Positions 1-9,251 are shown, counted from the stretch's first letter. The stretch is DNA of 64,000 bases from Streptomyces sp. NRRL F-6492 (GCF_001280125.1 NZ_LGEG01000216.1:1-64000), one strand, 5' to 3'. The notes: generated by a model not told the origin, from the letters alone. A program made the numbers and translations.

Positions 1-221
1 GTGTTGCGGACGTAGGCGTGTTCGGGGGTGCCTTCGTCGAGTTGGGCCAGGCGGGTGAGGAGGGCGGCGGAGAGGGGTTGGGCGTCGTCGGTGGAGACGC
101 TGGTGGGACGGGTCAGCTCGGGCAGTCCGTCCAGTGCCGCCCGGCGCATCGAAGCCCCCGGATTCCCGGCGACCTCCGGGCCGTGGCCGAGGGTGACGGA
201 TGAGGCGCGGCGGGTGGACAT
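1..221 (-). CDS. RNA polymerase sigma factor, SigB/SigF family (5' part only)
   Basis: Only the first 73 codons are visible; the gene runs off the left edge. After a variable leader the frame reads LDEGTPEHAYVRNT, which matches the start of conserved region 1.2/2 in the streptomycete SigB/SigF/SigG stress and sporulation sigma factors. No anti-sigma factor gene is in view. The ATG at 221 is supported by AAGGAG five bases upstream. Family assignment is from recognised sequence; which paralogue it is cannot be told from this fragment. It diverges from the small DUF7218 gene at 397, and the two share a 175-bp intergenic region. Confidence 0.8.
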   Translation of the reverse strand, partial: MSTRRASSVTLGHGPEVAGNPGASMRRAALDGLPELTRPTSVSTDDAQPLSAALLTRLAQLDEGTPEHAYVRN

Positions 222-324
222 GAGGCTCCTTGGACGGTGCGTGGGACCCGCCCCGACCTCGTCGAAGGGCGAAGGCACGGGTCCGCCGGTCAAGCGTCTG
301 GAACCAGGATGACCTCTATCAAGG

Positions 325-349
325 GGTTTGGCACGATTTCCCGGGGAAG
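325..349 (+). promoter_or_regulatory. Possible SigB-type promoter
   Basis: GGTTTG (325-330) and GGGAAG (344-349) are separated by 13 bases (14 between GTTT and GGGAA), close to the GTTT-N14-16-GGGTAT pattern of Streptomyces SigB-class promoters. The -10 matches only 4 of 6. Placement about 50 bp upstream of the start at 397, and a SigB-family gene next door, make it plausible but weak. Confidence 0.25.
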
Positions 350-396
350 CCGTCCGGGGAGGAGACGACCACGTCTCCGGCCGAGAGGAGCGAACG

Positions 397-720
397 ATGC
401 CGCGCGGATCGAGCCCCAAGCGGGAGCGACAGTACGAGCACATCAAGGACAGCGTCCTGGACCGGGGCGAGAGCGAGAAGCGCGCCGAGGAGATCGCCGC
501 GCGCACGGTCAACAAGGAACGCGCCCGGAGCGGTGAGGCCAAGACCGCGAGCAAGAGCTCCACGCAGGACATGTCCTCGGCGCGCCGGGGCGGCAGGAAC
601 TCGCACAGCGGCGCGCAGGGACCGACGTACGACCAGCTCTACGCCGAGGCCAAGCGCCGCAACGTCCACGGCCGCTCCTCGATGGACAAGGCGGAGCTGA
701 AGAAGGCCCTGGGCGACTGA
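397..720 (+). CDS. DUF7218 family small basic protein (often named plasmid stabilisation protein)
   Basis: A 107-residue, highly charged, Lys/Arg/Ser-rich soluble protein. It begins MPRGSSPKRERQYEHIK, has a central TVNKERARSGEAKT segment, and ends in a short helix-turn-helix-like segment (YDQLYAEAKRRNVHGRSSM) that resembles SAP or Rho-N folds. Conserved as a single-copy gene in many actinomycetes, where it is called DUF7218 or, without evidence, plasmid stabilisation protein. Start chosen at 397 because GAGAGGAG lies just upstream; the in-frame ATG at 328 would sit in the presumed promoter. A stress-related role is inference only, from the neighbouring sigma factor and promoter-like motif. 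Confidence 0.8.
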   Translation: MPRGSSPKRERQYEHIKDSVLDRGESEKRAEEIAARTVNKERARSGEAKTASKSSTQDMSSARRGGRNSHSGAQGPTYDQLYAEAKRRNVHGRSSMDKAELKKALGD

Positions 721-746
721 CGGGCCCGGTCGGCCGAACGCTTCAC

Positions 747-785
747 GTGCCGGGTCCCGGACGGTGACCGTCCGGGACCCGGCAC
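747..785. terminator. Bidirectional terminator, perfect 19-bp stem
   Basis: 747-765 and 767-785 are exact reverse complements around one base, so the RNA forms a very stable hairpin on either strand. It lies between the convergent genes ending at 720 (+) and 818 (-). No U-tract, as is usual in Streptomyces. Confidence 0.85.
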
Positions 786-817
786 GCGATCCTTCGCAGA
801 CTCCGCTCACCAGGGGA

Positions 818-973
818 TCACCAGCGGTACCAGCGGCCGCTGCCGCTGCGCATGAAGAAGCCGATCACCCACAGCACGAGCAGGGCGATGGCGATGTACC
901 AGAGCACCTCGATCGCGAAGCCCGCGCCGAAGAGGACCAGGATCACCAGGAGGACGAGAAGCAGGGGAACCAT
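818..973 (-). CDS. Small hydrophobic membrane protein
   Basis: A 51-residue protein made almost entirely of two membrane segments (about residues 2-19 and 24-40) and a basic C-terminal tail ending SGSGRWYRW. Very similar short 'hydrophobic proteins' are widespread in Streptomyces, with no known function. The start at 973 has an excellent ribosome site (GGAGGTGA). A longer frame back to 1078 has none and would remove the hydrophobic N-terminus. Confidence 0.75.
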   Translation of the reverse strand: MVPLLLVLLVILVLFGAGFAIEVLWYIAIALLVLWVIGFFMRSGSGRWYRW

Positions 974-1081
974 GACGTCACCTCCGTCATTCACGGTGTC
1001 GTCCGGCGCTCGTCCGCCCGGACATCCGCTACACCGCCCCTGCCCGTTCCCCCCGCGGTCATGCGCCGCCGCGAGCATCCT

Positions 1082-2431
1082 CTAGGACACGGGCCGGGGC
1101 CCCACCACACCACGGGCGATCCCCAGGTCGACGAGGTCCCGGGGCCGCAGCCGGAGCTGGTCGGCGGTCGCCCCGGCCTCCCCGGGCGCGCGCTTCAGGA
1201 TGGCCGCGGCGGCCTCGGGCGCGATGACGGAGAAGTACGCGTCCGGGGTGACCCAGGTGTTCCCCGGGGCGGCGAGCGCGAGCGCGCCACCCGAGCCGCC
1301 CTCCCCGACGAGCAGCGAGGTCAGCGGGGTGCGCGCGCCGGCGACGGCGGCGAACAGGTCCGCGATCGCGCTGCCCGCGCCCGAGCGCTCCGCCTCCGCG
1401 TCGTTGGCGGCCCCCGGGGTGTCGACCAGGGTGAGGACCGGGACGCCCAGACGGCCGGCGAGGCGCACCAGCCGGGCGGCGGTGCGGAAGCCGGCCGGAC
1501 GGGTCGCGGTGCCGCACTGCGCGGCGTAGGCGACGGTGCCCCCGTCGGGGAGCCGCCCGAAGCCGCACCGCACGCCCGGGTCGACGCCGCCGCAGCGGTC
1601 CCCGGAGATCTCCTCGTGGAGGGTGAAGTGGGCGTCGAGGTACGCGCCGGCCCGGGGCCGGTCCGGGTGCCGGGCCCGCGCCACGGCCTCCCGGCCGCTC
1701 GCGGCGGGCGCCGCGCCGGGGTCCCCCAGCGCGTACGGCGGCGGCACCGGGCCCTTCGCCGGGCGGGTGAGCAGGGACAGCCAGCGCCCGAGGACGGCGC
1801 GCAGCGCGTCCGGCGGCACGATCGCGTCGACGTGGCCGTGCGCGAGCTGCGCCTCGGCGGTGTACGCGGCCGGGTCCGCGTCCGGTGGCCGCACCCGGGA
1901 GCCGGCGAAGGCGACCTGGGCGCCGGGCAGGGCCAGGACGACGTCGGAGCCCGCGCCGAGCGTGGCCCAGCCGCCCCCGGTCGTCGGGTCCCGCAGCACC
2001 GCGATCTGCGGCAGCCCGGCGGCCCGGGTCAGCTCCGACTCGCGGGCCAGGCGCTGGAGCTGGAGGAGGGCCCGCATGCCCTCGTGCATCCGGCTGCCGC
2101 CGGTGGCCGGCAGGACCACCACGGGCAGCCGCCGCTCCCGGGCCAGGGCGTGGGCCGCGGCGGCCCGCGCCCCCGTCCGCTCCCCGAGGGAACCGCCGAG
2201 GAAGCGGAACTCGAAGGAGATCAGGGCCACCCGCACCCCGCCCACCACGGCCGTCCCGCAGACCACGGACTCGCTCTCGCCGGTACGGGCGGCTGCACGG
2301 GCGTGCGCGGCGGAGTAACCGGGCCAGCCGATCGGCCCGTCACCGGTCAGCGGGCCCTCGTCGAAGGGCAGTTCGGTGAACTCGTCGACCACGAGGGCGA
2401 TCGCCCCGCGTGCCGTCGTCGGATCGGTCAT
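1082..2431 (-). CDS. Fused acyl-CoA carboxylase carboxyltransferase (beta+alpha type)
   Basis: A 449-residue protein in which two crotonase-fold carboxyltransferase domains are fused. The N-terminal half (about 20-225) resembles AccD, with GGSRMHEGM and the TTGGG substrate loop. The C-terminal half (about 260-449) resembles AccA, with VDTPGA and EGGSGGAL. It would move a carboxyl group from biotin to an acyl-CoA. No biotin carboxylase or carrier gene adjoins it, so it presumably borrows the main acetyl/propionyl-CoA carboxylase subunits; substrate is unknown. Shorter than typical 500-550-residue AccB/PccB proteins. Standalone gene on the minus strand. Confidence 0.82.
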   Translation of the reverse strand: MTDPTTARGAIALVVDEFTELPFDEGPLTGDGPIGWPGYSAAHARAAARTGESESVVCGTAVVGGVRVALISFEFRFLGGSLGERTGARAAAAHALARERRLPVVVLPATGGSRMHEGMRALLQLQRLARESELTRAAGLPQIAVLRDPTTGGGWATLGAGSDVVLALPGAQVAFAGSRVRPPDADPAAYTAEAQLAHGHVDAIVPPDALRAVLGRWLSLLTRPAKGPVPPPYALGDPGAAPAASGREAVARARHPDRPRAGAYLDAHFTLHEEISGDRCGGVDPGVRCGFGRLPDGGTVAYAAQCGTATRPAGFRTAARLVRLAGRLGVPVLTLVDTPGAANDAEAERSGAGSAIADLFAAVAGARTPLTSLLVGEGGSGGALALAAPGNTWVTPDAYFSVIAPEAAAAILKRAPGEAGATADQLRLRPRDLVDLGIARGVVGPRPVS

Positions 2432-2548
2432 GCGGGCCTCGCAGCCGGTCGCCGGTGCGTACGGGGAACGCGTACGGATGGATCAGCGGTGCGCCCCCAC
2501 CGTACCGCCCGGTCCGGCACCGCCCCGGGGCGGCCCGGGGGACCGGCC

Positions 2549-3007
2549 TCAGGCCATGATCCCGCTGCCGTGCGGCGCGTACAGGTCCAGGAGCCGGACC
2601 CGGGTCACCTGGAGGCGGTGCGCCAGGATCGAGCCCAGCCAGAACAGGACCGAGGCACCGAACTCCGCGTCGGAGCGGCACATCGACCGGACCGCCGGGG
2701 CGTTGAACTCGGACGCCCGCACCGGCGTCATCGCCTCGGCCCCCGACTGGCACAGGTACGGCGGGAACATCCAGGAGAGACCGACCAGCTCGCCGTGGTG
2801 CAGGGTCTCGATCACGGGCGCCCCGCGCCCCGGCACCCGCGCGTCAAGCGTCACCGCGCCCGTCTTCACGATCCAGAACCGATCGGCGTGCTGCTGTTCC
2901 TCGAAGAGGCGGTGGCCGGACTCGAAGTACACGTCCTCGGCGAAGGCCATCAGGCGTTCCCGGTGCTCCGGGGGCAACGTGCTGACCTTGGGCGTGGCAC
3001 TGCTCAT
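2549..3007 (-). CDS. Cyclic nucleotide-binding (Crp/Fnr-type) domain protein without HTH
   Basis: 152 residues forming one cupin-like cyclic-nucleotide-binding domain: a LFEEQQHADRFWIVKTGAV strand-turn and a phosphate-cassette-like GELVGLSWMFPPY. The family normally continues into a winged helix-turn-helix of about 70 residues; here the protein ends at APHGSGIMA with a helix resembling the dimerisation helix. It could be a ligand sensor acting on a partner, not a DNA-binding regulator. Start at 3007 has GAGGAGGG upstream. It stands alone, divergent from gluA. Confidence 0.8.
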   Translation of the reverse strand: MSSATPKVSTLPPEHRERLMAFAEDVYFESGHRLFEEQQHADRFWIVKTGAVTLDARVPGRGAPVIETLHHGELVGLSWMFPPYLCQSGAEAMTPVRASEFNAPAVRSMCRSDAEFGASVLFWLGSILAHRLQVTRVRLLDLYAPHGSGIMA

Positions 3008-3229
3008 GGCGGACCCTCCTCGGACACTCGACTCCCACCCCCAGTGTCGGCCAAGGAGCCGCGGCGCGCGCAGGATCCGTTCGCCGTCACGCCCCCGGGA
3101 CGCCCGCTCACCCTCCGTGCGCCCCCGTCTTCGAGCGCACCCCGCCCGGCGTGCGCGGGCGGGACGGAGGGCGGAGCATGAACGTGAGGAGGGAGTCGGC
3201 GAGCGGGGGGCGTGACCCTGGAGGGTGCC

Positions 3230-3985
<756 letters not shown>

Positions 3986-4029
3986 GCCACTCGGCCACCG
4001 AACCACCGGGCCGTCGAGTCACCGAGCCA

Positions 4030-4045
4030 CCGGGCCGAGGCCCGG
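4030..4045. other. Intercistronic RNA hairpin between gluA and gluB
   Basis: CCGGGCC (4030-4036) pairs with GGCCCGG (4039-4045) in the 85-bp gap, which also carries degenerate repeats of CCACCGGGCCG. Such hairpins before binding-protein genes can stabilise the downstream mRNA so the binding protein is made in excess; that role is inferred. Confidence 0.45.
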
Positions 4046-4070
4046 CCGAAAGACCCCAGGGGTGATCCTC

Positions 4071-4916
4071 ATGAACCCGCTCAGGACCGGCAGGTCCCTC
4101 ACGGCAGCCGCAGCGGCCGTCGTCCTCTCCCTCACCTCCGCGGGCTTCGCGAACGCCGCCACCGGAGCCCCCCGCGACCACGGGGAGGACGAGATCACCG
4201 TCGGCATCAAGTTCGACCAGCCCGGCATCGGCCTGAAGACCCCCGACGGCACGTACACCGGCTTCGACGTCGACGTGGCGACCTACGTGGCCAAGCAGCT
4301 GGGCCACGACCCCTCCGACATCGTGTGGAAGGAGGCCAAGAGCGCCGACCGCGAGACCCTGCTCCAGCGCGGCGACGTGGACTTCATCGCGGCCTCGTAC
4401 TCGATCAACGACGAGCGGGCGCAGAAGGTCGACTTCGCCGGCCCCTACCTCCTCGCCCACCAGGACGTCCTGATCCGGGCCGACGACGACTCGATCAAGC
4501 AGCCGTCCGACCTGAACGACAAGAAGCTCTGCTCGGTCACCGGCTCCACCTCCGCGCAGAACGTCAAGACGAGACTCGCCCCCGACGCCCAGCTCCAGGA
4601 GTACGGCGGCTACTCCGAGTGCCTGACCGGCCTGGAGAACGGCGTCATCGACGCCGTCACCACCGACGACTCGATCCTCGCCGGGTACGCCTCGCAGAGC
4701 GAGTTCAAGGACAAGTTCAAGCTCGGCGGCTTCAAGATGAGCAACGAGAACTACGGCATCGGCGTCCAGAAGGGCAGCGACCTCAAGGCGAAGATCAACA
4801 CGGCTCTGGAGAAGATGGTCGCCGACGGCTCCTGGGACGCGGCGGTGCGGAAGAACTTCGGCCCGGCCGGCTACCAGAACGAACCCGCTCCGAAGATCGG
4901 CGTCGTCGTGAAGTGA
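4071..4916 (+). CDS. gluB: Glutamate ABC transporter substrate-binding protein GluB
   Basis: 281 residues, type II periplasmic-binding fold (SBP_bac_3): FTGFDVDV-like segment (YTGFDVDVATYVAKQLG), the paired cysteines of actinobacterial GluB (KKLCSVTG and GGYSEC), and DAVTTDDSILAGYA. Start at ATG 4071 with GGGGTGA five bases upstream; the in-frame GTG at 4062 lies inside that ribosome site. Unusual feature: the signal peptide (SAGFANA, cleavage after ANA) has no lipobox cysteine, whereas GluB is normally a lipoprotein. Captures glutamate and delivers it to GluCD. Confidence 0.92.
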   Translation: MNPLRTGRSLTAAAAAVVLSLTSAGFANAATGAPRDHGEDEITVGIKFDQPGIGLKTPDGTYTGFDVDVATYVAKQLGHDPSDIVWKEAKSADRETLLQRGDVDFIAASYSINDERAQKVDFAGPYLLAHQDVLIRADDDSIKQPSDLNDKKLCSVTGSTSAQNVKTRLAPDAQLQEYGGYSECLTGLENGVIDAVTTDDSILAGYASQSEFKDKFKLGGFKMSNENYGIGVQKGSDLKAKINTALEKMVADGSWDAAVRKNFGPAGYQNEPAPKIGVVVK

Positions 4917-4926
4917 GCCGACCGCC

Positions 4927-5592
4927 GTGTTCGACTTCCTCCAGGGGTACGACCTGCTCGGAGCCTTCTGGGTGACGGTGCAGCTCACCGTCTACTCCGC
5001 GATCGGCTCCCTGGTCTGGGGGACGCTGCTCGCCGCCATGCGGGTCAGCCCCGTCCCCCTCATGCGGGGCTTCGGCACCGTCTACGTCAACATCGTCCGC
5101 AACATCCCCCTCACCGTCATCATCGTCTTCACCTCCCTCGGCCTCTTCCAGACCCTCGGGGTCGACATGGGCGCCGAACGGTTCACCACCATCAACTTCC
5201 GCCTCGCCGTCCTCGGACTCACCGCCTACACCAGCGCGTTCGTCTGCGAGGCGCTCCGCTCCGGCATCAACACCGTTCCCCTCGGGCAGGTCGAGGCCGC
5301 CCGCGCCATCGGTCTGAACTTCCCCCAGATCCTGCGCCTCGTCGTGCTCCCGCAGGCCTTCCGCTCCGTCGTCGGCCCCCTCGCCAACGTCCTCATCGCC
5401 CTCACCAAGAACACCACCGTGGCCGCCGCCATCGGCGTCGCCGAAGCCGCCCTGCTGATGCGGGAGATGATCGAGAACGAGGCCCAGCTCATCCTCGTCT
5501 CCGCGATCTTCGCCGTCGGCTTCCTCTGCCTCACCCTGCCCACCGGCCTGTTCCTCGGCTGGGTGGCCAAGAAGGTGGCGGTGAGACGATGA
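4927..5592 (+). CDS. gluC: Glutamate ABC transporter permease GluC
   Basis: 221 residues with five or so membrane segments and the inner-membrane permease EAA loop (EAARAIGLNFPQILRLVVLPQ, shortened here to EAARAIGLNFPQILRLV) that contacts the ATPase. Starts at GTG 4927, 10 bases after gluB, and overlaps gluD by four bases (ATGA). One half of the heteromeric channel for glutamate import. Confidence 0.92.
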   Translation: MFDFLQGYDLLGAFWVTVQLTVYSAIGSLVWGTLLAAMRVSPVPLMRGFGTVYVNIVRNIPLTVIIVFTSLGLFQTLGVDMGAERFTTINFRLAVLGLTAYTSAFVCEALRSGINTVPLGQVEAARAIGLNFPQILRLVVLPQAFRSVVGPLANVLIALTKNTTVAAAIGVAEAALLMREMIENEAQLILVSAIFAVGFLCLTLPTGLFLGWVAKKVAVRR

Positions 5593-6629
5593 AGGCCCGG
5601 ACGGAGAAGGCCCGGACGGAGAAGGCCCGGACGGAGAAGGCTCGGACGCAGAAGGCCGGGACGGAGAAGAACCGGACGCGGAAGCCCCGGACACGGAAGA
5701 CCGGGGTCGCGAAAACCGCCCCCACCGTCCTCTACGACGTGCCCGGCCCGCGCGCCCGGCGGCGCAACCTCCTGTGGACCCTGCTCTTCCTGCTCGCGCT
5801 CGCCGCCGTGGCGGGGTGGGTGATCGCGAGCCTCGCCGACAAGAACCAGCTCGCGTGGTCCAAGTGGGCGCCCTTCTTCACCGACGCCCGCATCTGGGAG
5901 ACGTACCTCCTGCCCGCCCTGAAGAACACCGTGATCGCCGCCGCCCTCTCCATGGCGATCGCCCTGCCCCTCGGCGCCCTCCTCGGCGTCTCCCGCCTCT
6001 CCGACCACCGCGCCGTGCGCGGCGCGGCCGGCACCGTCGTCGAGTTCTTCCGGGCGATCCCCGTCCTCATCCTGATGCTCTTCGCGAACGCCGCCTACTC
6101 CGAGTTCACCGACATCAGCCCGGACACCCGCCCCCTGTACGCCGTCGTCACCGGTCTCGTCCTCTACAACGCCTCCGTCCTCGCGGAGATCGTCCGCGCC
6201 GGCATCCTCTCCCTGCCCGCCGGCCAGACCGACGCGGCCAAGGCCATCGGCATGCGCAAGGGCCAGACCATGACGTACGTCCTGCTGCCGCAGTCGGTCA
6301 CCGCCATGCTGCCCGCCCTGGTCAGCCAGCTCGTCGTCATCGTCAAGGACACCGCGCTCGGCGGCGCGATGCTCGGCTTCTCCGAACTCCTCGCCTCGGT
6401 CCGCCCGGCGAGCGCCAACTACGGGGCCAACACGATCGCCTGCTTCACCGTCGTCGCCGTGATCTTCGTGCTCCTCAACTTCGCGCTCACCACCTTCGCC
6501 TCCCGGCTCGAAGGCCGCCTGCGGCGCGGCAAGAGGTCCACGGGCGCGGTCGTCGGCGTGGACGCGGTGGAGGAACTGGCCGTACCGGGCGAGCACCGGG
6601 AGGCCCCCGGGCCCCCACGGGGCCCCTGA
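5589..6629 (+). CDS. gluD: Glutamate ABC transporter permease GluD with repeat-encoded cationic N-terminus
   Basis: 346 residues. The first ~40 residues are a tandem pentapeptide (KARTE-KARTE-KARTE-KARTQ and decayed copies), followed by a usual permease: membrane segments from about residue 58, an EAA-type loop at AAKAIGMRKGQTMTYVLLPQ, and a C-terminal charged tail. GluD proteins normally begin shortly before the first membrane helix, with a much shorter basic leader. Starts inside the gluC stop codon (ATGA). The extension is very basic and should be cytoplasmic. Confidence 0.9.
   Translation: MKARTEKARTEKARTEKARTQKAGTEKNRTRKPRTRKTGVAKTAPTVLYDVPGPRARRRNLLWTLLFLLALAAVAGWVIASLADKNQLAWSKWAPFFTDARIWETYLLPALKNTVIAAALSMAIALPLGALLGVSRLSDHRAVRGAAGTVVEFFRAIPVLILMLFANAAYSEFTDISPDTRPLYAVVTGLVLYNASVLAEIVRAGILSLPAGQTDAAKAIGMRKGQTMTYVLLPQSVTAMLPALVSQLVVIVKDTALGGAMLGFSELLASVRPASANYGANTIACFTVVAVIFVLLNFALTTFASRLEGRLRRGKRSTGAVVGVDAVEELAVPGEHREAPGPPRGP
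5592..5711 (+). repeat. Eight 15-bp in-frame tandem repeats in gluD
   Basis: Unit AAGGCCCGGACGGAG is exact three times (5592-5636), then increasingly diverged to 5711. It keeps the reading frame, each copy adding five residues (KARTE). Copy-number change would lengthen or shorten GluD without breaking it. Confidence 0.9.
6609..6625. terminator. Short GC hairpin at the end of the glu operon
   Basis: GGGCCCC (6609-6615) pairs with GGGGCCC (6619-6625), overlapping the gluD stop region. Plausible weak terminator. Confidence 0.35.
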
Positions 6630-6699
6630 CGCGCCGAGACCGCCGGAGTCCTCGGCCGGACCCCCGCGGCCCGCAAGCAGCCGGCGGCCTCCGCCCGGC

Positions 6700-6840
6700 G
6701 GCGGCACGGTCGGCACCGTCCTGCATCCGGTCGAGGGCGGCGCGCGCGTCGCCCGGTACACGGTCGCCATCGCCGACAGGGCCCCGGGGCTCGAACTCCT
6801 GGAGCGGTCGGTCAACGGCCCGCCCGGCCCGGCTCCCCTC
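6700..6840 (+). pseudogene. Remnant of an ECF sigma factor C-terminal (SnoaL-like) domain
   Basis: The 423-bp gap between gluD and the next gene holds no intact gene, but one frame reads VEGGARVARYTVAIADRAP then LELLERSVNGPPGP. This matches the segment of SigJ-type ECF sigma factors (ARxAPGxxLxxxxVNGxPGLV) in their C-terminal SnoaL-like domain. No sigma domains 2 or 4 are present and the frame degenerates after about 6840. Read as a decayed fragment; the rest of the gap shows nothing recognisable. Confidence 0.5.
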
Positions 6841-7052
6841 GCGGGTGAAGACACCGCCAGGAGACCCGTCCGGGAGGCGGCGCGTGCCGAAGCGCCCCTC
6901 GTGAACGCCCCGAACGGCGCACCGGGACGGCGCCCGACGGTGCCCGGGGACGGTACTCGGTCGTGGGCGTGGTCACGGTCGCGGGCGGGGCACGGGCGCC
7001 CGTGGTCGTAGGTGCGTAACGAAGCCGCCGCGCTCACCCGTTCGGGGGACAG

Positions 7053-9143
7053 ATGAGGGACACTGCTTCCGTGCGTGGACATCTGCCGGACGAGAACCCC
7101 GGTTTCGTGGGACGCCGCACGGAACTGAAGCGCGTGTCCGCCGCGTTGGCGGAGCACCGCCTCGTCACCGTGACCGGCGTCGGCGGAGTCGGGAAGACCC
7201 GGCTCGCGCTGCGCGCCGCACACCGGGCCGCCGAGCGGTACCCGGACGGCGCCTGGTGGACCGACCTCGGCCAGCTCGACGGCGAGCGGCTGCTCGTCGC
7301 GCTCGTCTCCGACTCCGTGGACCTCGCCGACCACACCCCCGGCACGGCCACCACCGCACTTCGCCGCCGGCTCGCCGACGACCGGCTGCTGCTCGTCCTG
7401 GACTCCTGCGAGCACCTGGCCGAACCCTGCGCCCGGCTCGTCGCCGAACTCCTCGCCGCCGCCCCCGGGCTCACCGTCCTCGCCACCAGCCGCCGCCCCC
7501 TCGGCGTCGCGGGGGAGGAGACGATCGTCCTCGACCCGCTGCCGCCCGCGGGACCGGACGCCCTGGCCCTGCTCCGCCGGGCCGCCGGGGAGGACTTTCC
7601 GGCCGCCGGGCCCGCCGGGGAGATCTGCGTACGCCTGGAGGGCATCCCGCTCGCCCTCGAACTCGCCGCCGCCCAGATCCGCCTCCAGGGCGCCGAGGCC
7701 GTGCGCGACCAGCTCGGCTCCCGCCTCGACGCCCCGCCCGGGGCCCGCTTCGACCTGCTCGCCCACACCGAGCGCGTCTGGCCGAGCCGCCACCAGACCC
7801 TGCGCGCCGCCATCGGCTGGAGCCACGAGCTGAGCACCCCGCTCGAACGCCTCCTCTGGGCCCGGCTCTCCGTCTTCCGGGGCCCCTTCGACCTCGCGTC
7901 CGCCGCCGCCGTGTGCGGCGGCGGCCCGCTGGACCGCGCGACCCTGCCGGAGGCGTTCGACGGACTCGTCCGCGCCTCCGTGGTCCGCCCGCCCGACGCC
8001 GCCGGGCGCCACCGGATGCTCGACACGATCCGCGAGTACGGGGCGACCTGGCTGGACCGCACCGGCGAGACCGGAGCGGTCGCCGACCGGCACGCCACCC
8101 ACTTCCGGGACCTGGCCCGCCGGGCCGAGACCGAGTGGCACGGCGCCCGCCAGCTCCGCTGGTACCGGACCGTCGACGCCCACCACACCGATCTGCGCAC
8201 CGCCCTGGACCGGTTGCTGCGCACCGACCCCGACGCGGCCCTCGACCTCGTCGGCTCCGTCGCCTTCGCCTGGTCCTGCCGGGGCCGCCTCCGCGAGGCC
8301 CGCGACGGCCTCGAACAGGCCCTGGTCCTCAGTGAGGCCCGCGGGCGCGTCCGGGCCCGCGCCCTGTGGGCCCTCGGCGTCGCCCTCGTGCTCCAGGGCG
8401 AGTTCGGCCCCGCCCAGGACGTCAGCGAGCGGTGCGCCCGCGAGGCCCGGCACGCGGAATGCGCCGACCCGGCCGGAACCGGGGCCGGCCGCGACCGGCC
8501 CGGCGACCTCACCCTCGACGCCGCCGCCCTCGCCGGCCTCCTCGCCCTCACCACCGGCCGCCCGACGGCCGCGCACGTCGTCGTGGGCCACGTCCTCGAC
8601 GCCGCCCGCGGCGGCCCCGCCGACTCCGCCGCCCGGCTCCGCTGCCACCTCGTGCGGGTCTTCGCCCTCACCGGCCTGGGCCGGCTCGCGGAGGCCCGGG
8701 AGCGGGCGCTCCACCTGCGCGCCCTGTGCGAGGAGCTCGACGAGCACTGGATCCGCACCGCCCTGGAGTACCAGCTCGCCCTCACCGGCCTCCTGGAGGG
8801 CGACCCGGAGGCCGCCTCCGGCCACGCCCGCGCCATGCTCGAAGGCACCCGCCGCCTCGGCGCCGGCCTCGGCGTCGCCCTCGGCCTCGACGTCCTGGCC
8901 ACCGCGCTCGCGGCGGCCGGCGAGAGCGAGCGCGCCGCGGACGTCTCCGGCACCGGGGAGGCGTACTGGCGCTCCACCGGCCAGCCCCGGCGCGGCCTGC
9001 CCGGCCTGCGGGCCCTGCACGAGAAGTACACGGACACGGTTCGCGCCTCGATCGGCGAGCCCGCCTACGAGGAGATCTTCCTCCGCGCCCTCACCGGCCT
9101 CCCGCAGGACGGCCTCGACCGCGCCCTGCGCGGCCCCGACTGA
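7053..9143 (+). CDS. NB-ARC/AfsR-type ATPase with TPR-like C-terminus
   Basis: 696 residues. N-terminal NB-ARC P-loop ATPase: Walker A TGVGGVGKTR (about 41-50), Walker B LLLVLDSCEH, sensor TSRRPLG, and the GIPLALELAAA (GxP) motif. Then a winged-helix-like segment (IGWSHELSTPLERLLWARLSV, cut here at IGWSHELSTPLERLLW) and a helical Ala/Leu-rich TPR-like region. AfsR, GutR and LAL-type regulators have this core, but a SARP or LuxR DNA-binding domain usually precedes or follows it; neither is present. It may work through a partner protein. Start ATG 7053; GTG 7071 is an alternative. Confidence 0.82.
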   Translation: MRDTASVRGHLPDENPGFVGRRTELKRVSAALAEHRLVTVTGVGGVGKTRLALRAAHRAAERYPDGAWWTDLGQLDGERLLVALVSDSVDLADHTPGTATTALRRRLADDRLLLVLDSCEHLAEPCARLVAELLAAAPGLTVLATSRRPLGVAGEETIVLDPLPPAGPDALALLRRAAGEDFPAAGPAGEICVRLEGIPLALELAAAQIRLQGAEAVRDQLGSRLDAPPGARFDLLAHTERVWPSRHQTLRAAIGWSHELSTPLERLLWARLSVFRGPFDLASAAAVCGGGPLDRATLPEAFDGLVRASVVRPPDAAGRHRMLDTIREYGATWLDRTGETGAVADRHATHFRDLARRAETEWHGARQLRWYRTVDAHHTDLRTALDRLLRTDPDAALDLVGSVAFAWSCRGRLREARDGLEQALVLSEARGRVRARALWALGVALVLQGEFGPAQDVSERCAREARHAECADPAGTGAGRDRPGDLTLDAAALAGLLALTTGRPTAAHVVVGHVLDAARGGPADSAARLRCHLVRVFALTGLGRLAEARERALHLRALCEELDEHWIRTALEYQLALTGLLEGDPEAASGHARAMLEGTRRLGAGLGVALGLDVLATALAAAGESERAADVSGTGEAYWRSTGQPRRGLPGLRALHEKYTDTVRASIGEPAYEEIFLRALTGLPQDGLDRALRGPD

Positions 9144-9251
9144 GAAGGGCCGAGTAGGCGCCACCGGGAGACGCCCCGGGACCCGGGCGCCTCCGCGACC
9201 ACCCTCACGGAGCCGGGACGGCGCGGGAGGACGGCACGGCGCTCCGGTGCG

